Below are positions 50,532 to 57,746 of a stretch of 64,000 nucleotides of DNA, in pieces. The position numbers and the translations under genes are program-made. The DNA is taken from positions 930,001 through 994,000 of the forward strand of contig NZ_JACXYU010000001.1 in NCBI RefSeq assembly GCF_014779715.1, in the 5' to 3' direction. The notes under the pieces were generated by a model. That model did not search any database. It was not told where the DNA came from and saw only the letters and a program-made list of their open reading frames with translations. Positions within the stretch are counted from its first letter, which is position 1. Each line of letters begins with the position of its first letter. The DNA is from Streptomyces chumphonensis. GTDB lineage: Bacteria; Actinomycetota; Actinomycetes; Streptomycetales; Streptomycetaceae.

Positions 50532-51110
50532 TCAGGGGCGGAATCCGGCGTCCCCGCCCACGTTGCGGATCACGCGGTGGAGGAGCCGGACGACGGTGAC
50601 GTACTCCGCGTCGGACATCCCCGCCCGGATCTGGGCGAGGGTGGGCGTCATCACCTCCTGCCAGAGGTGGTCGACGAGCGCGTCGCCCGCCGGGGTGAGG
50701 TCGAGCGCGCCCGCGTCCCCGGCCGCGAGCAGGCCGCGCTCCAGGAGTTCGTCGACGGCCGTCCCCAGGTCGGAGACGTCCACGTAGGGGCGACTCGCGC
50801 CCACGACCTCGACCACCTCGTCCCGGGTGAGCGCCCGCGGAGCCTCGCGGACCCGGTTCAGCGTCCACCAGTGCGGCTGGCGGACGCCGCCGCGGGCCAG
50901 GCTGTCGCTGATGAACCCGACGATCGCTTCGCTCGCGGCGCCCGTCCAGTAGCCGAGCGGCTGCCGGAGGACCTCCTCGTCGGTGTACTCGGGCGGCGCG
51001 GCCGGGGCCCTCCCCGGCGTCGGCGGGGTGAAGCGGGCGGGCCCCACCGGTCGGGGGGAGGCGGTGCCGGTCGTCGGGGCGTCGGAGGACCGTGCGGTGG
51101 AGTGCGTCAT
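50532..51110 (-). CDS. MarR-like winged-helix protein
   Basis: Likely transcription regulator. After a Pro/Thr-rich N-terminus of about 40 residues, the 192-residue product has GYWTGAASEAIVGFISDSL, PHWWTLNRVREAPRALTRDE, DVSDLGTAVDELLERGLLA (wing region) and LTPAGDALVDHLWQ, the helix-wing pattern of MarR-type proteins. The recognition helix is not obvious, so DNA binding is an inference. ATG at 51110 lies 7 bases after the -10 TAGCGT, with no SD (leaderless). The promoter carries a 14-bp palindrome the protein or another factor could bind. Confidence 0.75.
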   Translation of the reverse strand: MTHSTARSSDAPTTGTASPRPVGPARFTPPTPGRAPAAPPEYTDEEVLRQPLGYWTGAASEAIVGFISDSLARGGVRQPHWWTLNRVREAPRALTRDEVVEVVGASRPYVDVSDLGTAVDELLERGLLAAGDAGALDLTPAGDALVDHLWQEVMTPTLAQIRAGMSDAEYVTVVRLLHRVIRNVGGDAGFRP

Positions 51111-51117
51111 GACCCGA

Positions 51118-51148
51118 ACGCTAGAAGTTGAAGTCGACTTCAGGTCAA
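51118..51148 (-). promoter_or_regulatory. Promoter with 19-base spacer and internal palindrome
   Basis: -35 TTGACC (51148-51143), a 19-base spacer and -10 TAGCGT (51123-51118) lie before the winged-helix gene. The perfect palindrome TGAAGTCGACTTCA (51129-51142) fills the spacer. The over-long spacer with a central dyad is the design of MerR-family-controlled promoters. The -35 overlaps the TauE/SafE stop codon. Confidence 0.6.
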
Positions 51149-51891
51149 GCGAGTGCCGGGACCAGTTGCCACAAGCCCTTCGCGAGGGTCACCAGACCGC
51201 CGCCGAGGGCCAGGGCGAGGATCACCCGGCGGGCCCGGCCCTCCGGCGTCCGGGCGGCGACGAGGTGCCCGACCACGAGACCGGCGCCCAGGGTGGCCCC
51301 GGCCACCAGCCACGCTCCGCCGCTCAGCGCGGGCGGCCCCTTGGCCGCGATCGAGAAGACGTTCACCACCAGCCCGTAGAACTGGGCGTTCGGCACGAAC
51401 GCGCGGGCCGACCACCCGGCGTTCACGGCGTACAGGGAGACGGCCGGGCCGCCCAGGCCGGCGGAGGAGTTCATGAACCCGCTGGCCGCACCCGCCGTGA
51501 CAGCGCCCGCCGTGCCGCGCAGCGCGGGCAGCCGCACGCCGCGCACCAGGAGCAGCACCAGGAGGCTGAGCAGGGCGCCCATGCCCGTCAGCAGCACCGG
51601 CTCCGGCAGCGCCCGGGCGGTCACCGCGCCGAGCGGCACGGTGACCGCCGCCGCCGCGACCAGCGGCACCATCGACCGCAGCCGGACGCCGCGCCAGGTC
51701 GCCAGCAGGCCCAGGCCGCTGATCGCGACACCCGCGCAGTTCGCCGTCGACACCCCGTCCATCGGGCCGACGAGCAGCACCAGGAAGGGGGCGGCGACCA
51801 GGCCGAACCCGATACCGGCAAGCCGCTGCACGGCGGCGCCGGAGAACACGACGCCGCCCAGGAGCAGGAGGAACACCCAGCCGGTCAGCAC
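51145..51891 (-). CDS. TauE/SafE (TSUP) family permease
   Basis: Membrane protein of the sulfite/organosulfonate exporter family; substrate unknown. The 248 residues form about eight helices, with GIGFGLVAAPFLVLLVGPMDGV, ATWRGVRLRSMVPLVAAA and GFMNSSAGLGGPAVSLYA, the repeated family signature. GTG at 51891 has no SD and lies 6 bases after TAGCCT (51903-51898). Its stop overlaps the promoter of the next gene. Confidence 0.87.
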   Translation of the reverse strand: MLTGWVFLLLLGGVVFSGAAVQRLAGIGFGLVAAPFLVLLVGPMDGVSTANCAGVAISGLGLLATWRGVRLRSMVPLVAAAAVTVPLGAVTARALPEPVLLTGMGALLSLLVLLLVRGVRLPALRGTAGAVTAGAASGFMNSSAGLGGPAVSLYAVNAGWSARAFVPNAQFYGLVVNVFSIAAKGPPALSGGAWLVAGATLGAGLVVGHLVAARTPEGRARRVILALALGGGLVTLAKGLWQLVPALA

Positions 51892-51897
51892 GGGGTG

Positions 51898-51903
51898 AGG
51901 CTA
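51898..51903 (-). promoter_or_regulatory. Putative leaderless promoter of the TSUP gene
   Basis: TAGCCT on the minus strand ends 6 bases before the GTG, in the 33-base gap after the kinase stop. Confidence 0.4.
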
Positions 51904-51924
51904 TGCCCGCCCCGTGCGCGCGGC

Positions 51925-52986
51925 TCAGCCGCCCCGGGTGTCGGCGAACCGCCGCCGCAGCGCGGCGTGGGCCCCCGGTGCGGCCCCGGCCGCGTCCAGC
52001 GCGAGCAGGGCCGCACCGAGGACGGGCGGCGCCGACAGCACCGTGACCCGCGCCCGCGGCGCCTCCTCGGCGAGCCGACGCAGCACGCGGCCGTGCAGCC
52101 GGGGGTGCCGGGCCGCCGCGACGCCGCCGCCGAGCAGGACGGGCGTCGGCTCCCCGAGCAGGCCGAGGCGGTCGAGCGTGACGCGGACCAGCGCGACGAT
52201 CTCGTCCGCCTGACGGTCCACGAGCCGCCCCGCGACCTCGTCGGCGTCGCCGTCCCCGTCCCCGGCGACGGCGAAGAGGACCGGGGTCAGCTCGTGCCGC
52301 CGTTCGGGCGGCAGCTCCCCCAGGTGCAGGGCCTCGATCAGCTCGGGCATACCGGGGAGCCCGAAGTGCGCGGGCAGGGCCCGCGCGAGCAGGGTGGGGG
52401 CGCCGCGTCCGTCCGCCGCCCGGGCGGCGTGCCACAGCGCGGCGTCGGCCAGTCCCCCGCCGCCGCCCCAGTCCCCGGAGAGGGCGCCGAGCGCCGGGAA
52501 GCGGTGCACCCGGCCGTCGGGGGCGCGGCCCACGCAGTTGATCCCGGCGCCGCAGACGAGCGCGACGCCGTGCCGCGCGGAGCCGTCGTCGGGCAGGCCC
52601 GCCCGCAGCACCGCGAAGGTGTCGTTGACGACCTGCGAGGACGCCGCCCACCCCCGGTTCGCGACGGACGCGGCCAGGGCCCGCTCCTCGCGCGGCAGGT
52701 CGGCGTTGGCCAGGCAGGCGGCGAGGTGGTGGACAGGGTCGCCGGGGCGTCCCGGGGGTGCGGCGGTCAGCGCCGCCCGGACCGTCTCGGCCAGGGTGTC
52801 GAGGGCCCGCTCCACGGCGGCCGCCGCCTCCGCCGCGTCCGCCGCGCCCGTCGCGGGCCGGAAGCCCGGCCCCCGCGCGGTGCCCAGCACGCGGCCGTCG
52901 GTGTCGGCGAGCAGCACGTCCGTCTTGCTGTTCCCGGCGTCCACCGCGAGGACGCGGCGGGGCGTCTCCGCGCCGCTCAGGCCCAC
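51925..52986 (-). CDS. BadF/BadG/BcrA/BcrD-type sugar kinase (N-acetylglucosamine kinase-like)
   Basis: ASKHA-fold kinase that probably phosphorylates an amino sugar or hexose. The 353 residues include VLAVDAGNSKTDVLLADTDG (phosphate 1), VVNDTFAVLRAG, VALVCGAGINCVG (phosphate 2), GDWGGGGGLADAALWHAARA and PVLLGGGVAAARHP (adenosine). GTG at 52986 overlaps the end of the upstream GH4 gene by 10 bases and has no SD, consistent with coupling. The DasR-type box before the operon supports an N-acetylglucosamine-linked role, though the exact substrate is not visible. Confidence 0.83.
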   Translation of the reverse strand: MGLSGAETPRRVLAVDAGNSKTDVLLADTDGRVLGTARGPGFRPATGAADAAEAAAAVERALDTLAETVRAALTAAPPGRPGDPVHHLAACLANADLPREERALAASVANRGWAASSQVVNDTFAVLRAGLPDDGSARHGVALVCGAGINCVGRAPDGRVHRFPALGALSGDWGGGGGLADAALWHAARAADGRGAPTLLARALPAHFGLPGMPELIEALHLGELPPERRHELTPVLFAVAGDGDGDADEVAGRLVDRQADEIVALVRVTLDRLGLLGEPTPVLLGGGVAAARHPRLHGRVLRRLAEEAPRARVTVLSAPPVLGAALLALDAAGAAPGAHAALRRRFADTRGG

Positions 52987-54257
52987 GGCAGGTGGTCCCG
53001 GTTGTGCGCCAGCAGCCGGTCGGTGAGCGCGTCGGCCCGGTCGTACTGGCCGACCAGGGGGTGCGCCAGGAGGGCGGCGAAGACGCGGTCCCGCCCTCCG
53101 CGCAGGGCGGCGTCCAGGGCGAGCGTCTCGTAGCCGGTGACATGGGCGACCAGACCGGCGAAGAGCGGGTCGAGGGTGGGGGCGGGCAGCGGTTCGGCGC
53201 CCCGCGCCGTCACCCGGGCGGGGACCTCCACCACCGCGTCGTCCGGCAGGAACGGCAGCGTGCCGGCGTTGCGCACGTTGACGGCCTGCACGGACCCCGG
53301 CGCGGTCCCCGGTGCGCCCCGGCCGAGCAGGGCGGCGGCCAGGGCGACGGCGGCCTCGGAGTAGAAGGCGCCGCCGCGCGAGGCGAGCAGCTCCGGTTTG
53401 GTGTCCAGGGCGGGGTCGGCGTACATCTCCAGGAGCCGCTCCTCCATCGCCGCGACCTCGGCGGCCCGGGCGGGCTGCTCCCGCAGTTCCGCCACCACCT
53501 CGTCGTGGGCGTAGAAGTAGCGCAGGTAGTAGGAGGGGACGGCGCCGAGGCGGGCGAGCAGCGCGGGCGGCAGCTTCAGCCGCTCGGCGATGCGTTCGCC
53601 GTGGTCGGCGACGAGCCGGGGCAGCAGGTCGGGCCCGTCGGGGCCGCCGTGCCGCACGGCGAGTTCCCAGGTCAGGTGGTTGAGCCCGTAGTGGTCGAGG
53701 TGGAGGGAGGCGGGGGGCAGGTCCAGCAGCCCGGCGAAGGTGCGCTGGAGGCCGATGGCGACGTTGCACAGGCCGACGGCACGGTGGCCGGCGTCCAGCA
53801 GGGCGCGGGTGACGATGCCGACGGGGTTGGTGAAGTCGATGATCCAGGCGTCGGGGGCGACCCGGCGCACGGTCTCGGCGATGTCCAGGACGACGGGCAC
53901 GGTGCGCAGGGCCTTCGCCAACCCGCCGGCTCCGGTCGTCTCCTGGCCGACGCAGCCGCACTCCAGCGGCCAGGTCTCGTCCCGCAGCCGCGCCGCCTGC
54001 CCGCCCACGCGCAGCTGGACGAGCACGGCGTCGGCGCCCTCGGCACCGGCCGCGAGGTCGTCGGTGAGTGTGACGCGGCCGGGGTGGCCCTGCCGGGCGA
54101 AGATGCGGCGGGCGAGTCCGCCGACGCGCTCCAGCCGTACCGCGTCCGGGTCGATGAGGACGAGTTCGCCGATCGGCAGGTCGTCCCGCAGCCGCGCGAA
54201 TCCGTCGATGAGTTCCGGGGTGTAGGTGGAGCCACCGCCCACCACTGCGAGCTTCAC
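52977..54257 (-). CDS. GH4 family glycosidase (6-phospho-beta-glucosidase type)
   Basis: NAD- and metal-dependent glycosidase cleaving phosphorylated disaccharides by a redox elimination mechanism. The 426 residues show LAVVGGGSTYTPELIDGF (NAD site), ECGCVGQETTGAGGLAKALR, IDFTNPVGIVTRALL, GLCNVAIG (metal-binding Cys) and LDHYGLNHLTW (metal-binding His). GTG at 54257 gives (V)KLAVVGGG and lies 7 bases after -10 TATTGT. It is first gene of GH4-kinase. Hydrolysis by GH4 requires a phosphorylated substrate, so it could act on phospho-disaccharides made by the kinase or a PTS; no PTS gene is adjacent. Confidence 0.9.
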   Translation of the reverse strand: MKLAVVGGGSTYTPELIDGFARLRDDLPIGELVLIDPDAVRLERVGGLARRIFARQGHPGRVTLTDDLAAGAEGADAVLVQLRVGGQAARLRDETWPLECGCVGQETTGAGGLAKALRTVPVVLDIAETVRRVAPDAWIIDFTNPVGIVTRALLDAGHRAVGLCNVAIGLQRTFAGLLDLPPASLHLDHYGLNHLTWELAVRHGGPDGPDLLPRLVADHGERIAERLKLPPALLARLGAVPSYYLRYFYAHDEVVAELREQPARAAEVAAMEERLLEMYADPALDTKPELLASRGGAFYSEAAVALAAALLGRGAPGTAPGSVQAVNVRNAGTLPFLPDDAVVEVPARVTARGAEPLPAPTLDPLFAGLVAHVTGYETLALDAALRGGRDRVFAALLAHPLVGQYDRADALTDRLLAHNRDHLPWA

Positions 54258-54264
54258 CACTCGG

Positions 54265-54293
54265 ACAATAGGACTAGACCACTCGCGGGTCAA
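54265..54293 (-). promoter_or_regulatory. GH4-kinase promoter with DasR-type operator
   Basis: -35 TTGACC (54293-54288), a 17-base spacer and -10 TATTGT (54270-54265) form a near-consensus promoter. AGTGGTCTAGTCCTAT (54283-54268) matches 13 of 16 positions of AGTGGTCTAGACCACT, the recalled DasR dre consensus. It covers the spacer and the -10, so binding would block polymerase. Confidence 0.65.
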
Positions 54294-54345
54294 CGGTACG
54301 GCGAACGGAACGCGGACGGGTGCCCGTCCCTGCGCGCCCGGCGCC

Positions 54346-55281
54346 TCACCCCTGGCGGGGTACGCCCTTCTCCAGGGACAGCCCGGCGTCGTCGACGATC
54401 CGGATGCCCGCCGCGTCCAGGGACCGCTTGACCCGCCAGCGCAGCTCCCGCGCGGCGGGCGGAGCCTCACCCGGCATCGTGCGGACCGAGACCCGCACCG
54501 TCATGGACTCCATCGTCACCGCGTCCAGGCCGAGCACCTCCACCGGACCCCACAGCTTCTCGTCCCACGGCGCGACGCCCGCCATGGCCCGGCCCGCGTC
54601 GGTGATGACCCGGCGGACGGCGTCCAGATCCTCGTCCGACCGCACCTGCACGTCCACCGCCGCCGTGGCCCAGCCCTGGCTCAGGTTGCCGACGCGCTTG
54701 ATCTCGCCGTTGCGCACGTACCAGATCTCCCCGTCGTCACCGCGCAGCTTGGTGACCCGCAGACCGATCTCCAGCACCGTCCCGACGGCCTCCCCGGCGT
54801 CGACGCGGTCACCGACGCCGTACTGGTCCTCCAGCAGGATGAACATGCCGGTCAGCACGTCGGTGACGAGGTTGCGCGCGCCGAAGCCGATCGCGACGCC
54901 CGCCACACCGGCGCTCGCGAGCAGCGGCCCGAGGTTGATGCTGAACACCGACAGCACGGTCAGCGCGGCGGTACCGAGGATGAGGAACGAGGCGACGCTG
55001 CGCAGCACCGACCCGATGGCCTCCGAGCGCTGCCGGCGCCGTTCGGCGTTGATGAGCAGGCTGCCGAGGCCGCCGCCCGCCCCGTCCCCCTCCTCACCCG
55101 GGCGGTTCATCCGGGCGACCAGGCGGGTGATGGTGCGGCGCACCACCGCCCGCAGCACGAGGGCGATGACCACGATGAGGACGATGCGCAGCCCGGCGCC
55201 GAGCCAGTTCTCCCAGTTGCTCTGCACCCAGCCCGCCGCTTCGTCGGCTCGGCGGCCGGCGTCCTTCACGGTGTCGTCCAC
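54346..55281 (-). CDS. MscS-type small-conductance mechanosensitive channel
   Basis: Membrane channel releasing solutes on hypo-osmotic shock. The 311 residues start (V)DDTVKDAGRRADEAAGWVQ. Three helices follow: about 30-48, 85-110 and the pore helix LASAGVAGVAIGFGARNLV. The cytoplasmic beta domain has YGVGDRVDAGEAVGTVLEI, WYVRNGEIKRVGNLSQGW and the YggB-like C-terminal part. GTG at 55281 has no SD and lies 7 bases after TAGGCT, hence probably leaderless. It is divergent from the HNH gene. Confidence 0.9.
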   Translation of the reverse strand: MDDTVKDAGRRADEAAGWVQSNWENWLGAGLRIVLIVVIALVLRAVVRRTITRLVARMNRPGEEGDGAGGGLGSLLINAERRRQRSEAIGSVLRSVASFLILGTAALTVLSVFSINLGPLLASAGVAGVAIGFGARNLVTDVLTGMFILLEDQYGVGDRVDAGEAVGTVLEIGLRVTKLRGDDGEIWYVRNGEIKRVGNLSQGWATAAVDVQVRSDEDLDAVRRVITDAGRAMAGVAPWDEKLWGPVEVLGLDAVTMESMTVRVSVRTMPGEAPPAARELRWRVKRSLDAAGIRIVDDAGLSLEKGVPRQG

Positions 55282-55581
55282 GGCGCCCAGCCTAGGCGGC
55301 CCCGGCAGGGGGACGGCAGGCGCACACGGCGACCCGGCGCCGCCCCCGCACTCCCTGCGCGCCCCCACCGCGCCCCGATGAGCGGGCGCCGCGCCGCGCC
55401 CCCGGCGCTCGGCCCCGCACGTCGCCCGAGGTGGGCCCGCACGGGAGCCGACACGGGATGTGGCGCAGAACACGGACAGCGCGTTACGTGATCGTGGTGG
55501 CGCGGTGACCCCCCGCCGGGACACACTGAGGGGAGATCGTCCCGGCACGAGCCACGTGCCGCAGACGTACAAGGAGGCACC
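55282..55581. other. Divergent region mscS / HNH nuclease
   Basis: These 300 bases hold no gene. The minus-strand TAGGCT (55294-55289) is the likely mscS -10, ending 7 bases before its GTG. On the plus strand a 7-bp hairpin CGGCACG-AGCCA-CGTGCCG (55543-55561) lies just before the SD of the HNH gene. No clear -35/-10 pair for the latter. Confidence 0.4.
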
Positions 55582-56121
55582 GTGCCGCATGTCCTGGTCC
55601 TCAACGCGTCGTACGAGCCGCTCGGTGTCGTACCGCTCCGCCGCGCGCTCATCCTCGTCCTCAACGGCAAGGCCGTCAGCCTGGAGGACTCGGGCGCCCT
55701 GATGCACAGCGCGACCCAGGCCGTGCCCGCCCCCAGCGTGGTGCGGCTCAAGCGGTTCGTGCGGGTGCCCTACCGGGGTCCGGTGCCGCTGACCCGGCGC
55801 GCGCTGTTCGCCCGGGACGGCGGGCGCTGCGCCTACTGCGGGCAGACGGCGACGAGCGTCGACCACGTCGTCCCACGCAGCCGCGGCGGACAGCACGCCT
55901 GGGACAACGTCGTCGCGGCCTGCCGCCGCTGCAACCACGTCAAGGCCGACCGGCACATCACCGAGCTGGGCTGGCGGCTGCGCCACCAGCCGGCCCCGCC
56001 GACGGGACTCGCGTGGCGCATCATCGGCACCGGGCACCGCGATCCGCGCTGGTTGCCGTATCTGCAACCGTACGGCGCGGACGACGCACTGGCCCGGATC
56101 GACGGCAGAGCCTCTGCCTGA
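55582..56121 (+). CDS. HNH endonuclease family protein
   Basis: The 179 residues have an N-terminal part VLNASYEPLGVVPLRRALIL common to a large group of bacterial HNH proteins of unclear role. The HNH nuclease motif follows: CAYCG, SVDHVVPRSRGG, WDNVVAACRRCNHVKAD (four zinc cysteines, catalytic His). GTG at 55582 has AAGGAGG 5 bases upstream. It stands alone with no modification enzyme or phage gene nearby, so a housekeeping or repair role is more likely than restriction. Confidence 0.88.
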   Translation: MPHVLVLNASYEPLGVVPLRRALILVLNGKAVSLEDSGALMHSATQAVPAPSVVRLKRFVRVPYRGPVPLTRRALFARDGGRCAYCGQTATSVDHVVPRSRGGQHAWDNVVAACRRCNHVKADRHITELGWRLRHQPAPPTGLAWRIIGTGHRDPRWLPYLQPYGADDALARIDGRASA

Positions 56122-56247
56122 CCCCGGGCCTTCGCATGGCCCGCCCGCGGCTCCCCCACGCGCCCTGCCCGGTCGGGGCGTGCAACCGTGTCGTCACGAT
56201 CGGCGCCCGCAGCCCGGACGGGTCGTGCGACCAGGGCGGCCACGCGT

Positions 56248-56253
56248 CATACT
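56248..56253 (+). promoter_or_regulatory. Possible -10 box of the glnX-like/pknG operon
   Basis: CATACT departs from TAnnnT only in its first base. It would start transcription near 56260, just before a mini-ORF with a strong SD. Confidence 0.3.
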
Positions 56254-56278
56254 GCACCCCGTAACCGGGGAGGGTTCG

Positions 56279-56311
56279 ATGAGTGACCGAGGGGGAGGTC
56301 CCACACCGTGA
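56279..56311 (+). CDS. Ten-codon leader ORF overlapping the GlnX-like start
   Basis: ATG AGT GAC and so on encodes MSDRGGGPTP and ends with a TGA that overlaps the GTG of the next gene (GTGA). GGGGAGGG lies 4 bases upstream, a stronger SD than most genes here. It could set translation of the operon by coupling. Codon content shows no attenuator-like run of one amino acid. Confidence 0.4.
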   Translation: MSDRGGGPTP

Positions 56312-57729
56312 CGCAGCCGCCGACCGTGCAGCCGGCGCCCACGGGCCCGGTGGCGCCGCCGGGCCCGCCCCAGCCGCCGGTGCCGCCCGGCGCGGCGGTG
56401 CCGCCCGAGCCGTCCGGCCGCGCGCTGCGGGCCGAGGCCGTGCGCCGGATGAAGGCCGCCGCGACGACCGAGCCGGGGCGCCTGCGGATCATCGGCGCCG
56501 TACTCGTCGTCCTCCTGCTCGCCTTCGGCGCCGCGACCGCCTCCCAGGTGGTGACGCGGGCCTCGGCGGCGGACGACGTCATCGGCAGCAGCCAGCCGCT
56601 CAGCGCCGACGCGGCCGAGATCCACCGGCTGCTCGCCGACGCCAACACCACGGCGGCCAGCGGCTTCCTGGCGGGCGGCGAGGAGAGCCGCGCGGTCGGC
56701 GACCGCTACGACGACGACATCCGGCAGGCCGCCGAGCTGATCACCGAGGCGGCCGCGAGCGGGGAGGGCTCCCGGACGGCCCGCAGCCGACTGAGCGTCC
56801 TCAACCGTCAACTGCCCGTCTACACCGGTCTCGTGGAGGCCGCGCGGGCCAACAACCGGCAGGGGCTGCCGATCGGCGGCGCCTACCTGCGCTACGCCGA
56901 CGAGCAGATGCGCGACGTCCTGCTGCCCGCCGCCCGCACCCTCTACGAGACCGAGGCGGCCCGCTACCAGCGCGACCACGAGGAGGCGACGTCCTGGCCC
57001 TGGCAGGCACTGCTGCTCGGCGTGGCCTCCCTCGGGGTGCTGGGCTGGACTCAGCGGCGCCACTTCCTGCGCACCAACCGGGTCTTCAACCGGGGGCTCC
57101 TCGCCGCCAGCGCCGCGACGCTCCTCCTGCTCTGCTGGCTCGCGGTCGGGCACGCCCTCGCGTGGTCCGGGCTGAACGACGCCCGCACGAACGGCGCCCG
57201 CTCCCTGGAGGTCCTCAACGCGGCGCGGGTGGCCGCGCTGGAGGCCCGGGGCGACGAGGGCATGACGCTCGTCGCACGGGGTGCGGGCGCGGAGTACGAG
57301 AAGACCTACCGGGAGAGCATGGCGGAACTGCTCGGCTCGGGGAGCGGGCCCCGTGAGGCGGGGCTGTTCCACGAGGCCGTACGCCTCGCGGACGGGCCCG
57401 CAGGCCGCACGGCGGTCGAGACGGCCTGGGAACAGACCCGGCAGTGGGACGAACGTCATACCGAGGTACGCGAGTTGGACAACTCGGGCGAGTACGCTGC
57501 GGCGGTGGCCAAGGTGATCGGCGCCGAGGACAGCACCGGCGAGGCGTTCGACCGGGTCGACGCCGCGCTGCGCGAGGCCATCGCCCACGAGCAGGACCAG
57601 TTCGACTCCGCCGCCGGCGCGGGCCGCTCGGCGCTGACGGGGCTGGCGCTGGGCGCGGGCGGCCTGGCCCTGGCCGCCGGGGCGGGAGCCGTGGCGGGTA
57701 TCGGACGTCGACTGGCGGAGTACCGGTGA
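56308..57729 (+). CDS. GlnX-like membrane protein of the PknG operon
   Basis: By layout and context the counterpart of mycobacterial GlnX, which relays amino-acid binding by GlnH to PknG. The 473 residues have a Pro-rich cytoplasmic N-terminus (1-40), a helix (about 60-80), an extracellular helical domain (about 85-225), two helices (about 231-250 and 265-288) and a second extracellular domain. A last helix (about 440-460) and a short basic end GIGRRLAEYR follow. No catalytic motif is visible. GTG at 56308 has GGAGG 9 bases upstream. Its stop overlaps an alternative GTG of the next gene. Confidence 0.75.
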   Translation: MTQPPTVQPAPTGPVAPPGPPQPPVPPGAAVPPEPSGRALRAEAVRRMKAAATTEPGRLRIIGAVLVVLLLAFGAATASQVVTRASAADDVIGSSQPLSADAAEIHRLLADANTTAASGFLAGGEESRAVGDRYDDDIRQAAELITEAAASGEGSRTARSRLSVLNRQLPVYTGLVEAARANNRQGLPIGGAYLRYADEQMRDVLLPAARTLYETEAARYQRDHEEATSWPWQALLLGVASLGVLGWTQRRHFLRTNRVFNRGLLAASAATLLLLCWLAVGHALAWSGLNDARTNGARSLEVLNAARVAALEARGDEGMTLVARGAGAEYEKTYRESMAELLGSGSGPREAGLFHEAVRLADGPAGRTAVETAWEQTRQWDERHTEVRELDNSGEYAAAVAKVIGAEDSTGEAFDRVDAALREAIAHEQDQFDSAAGAGRSALTGLALGAGGLALAAGAGAVAGIGRRLAEYR

Positions 57730-57746
57730 GCGGGGAGGACGGGACG

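Noticed and set aside
55582..56121. HNH protein as a restriction or homing endonuclease
   Set aside because: No methyltransferase, intron or phage gene nearby, and the N-terminal VLNASYEPL block belongs to a widespread stand-alone HNH group.
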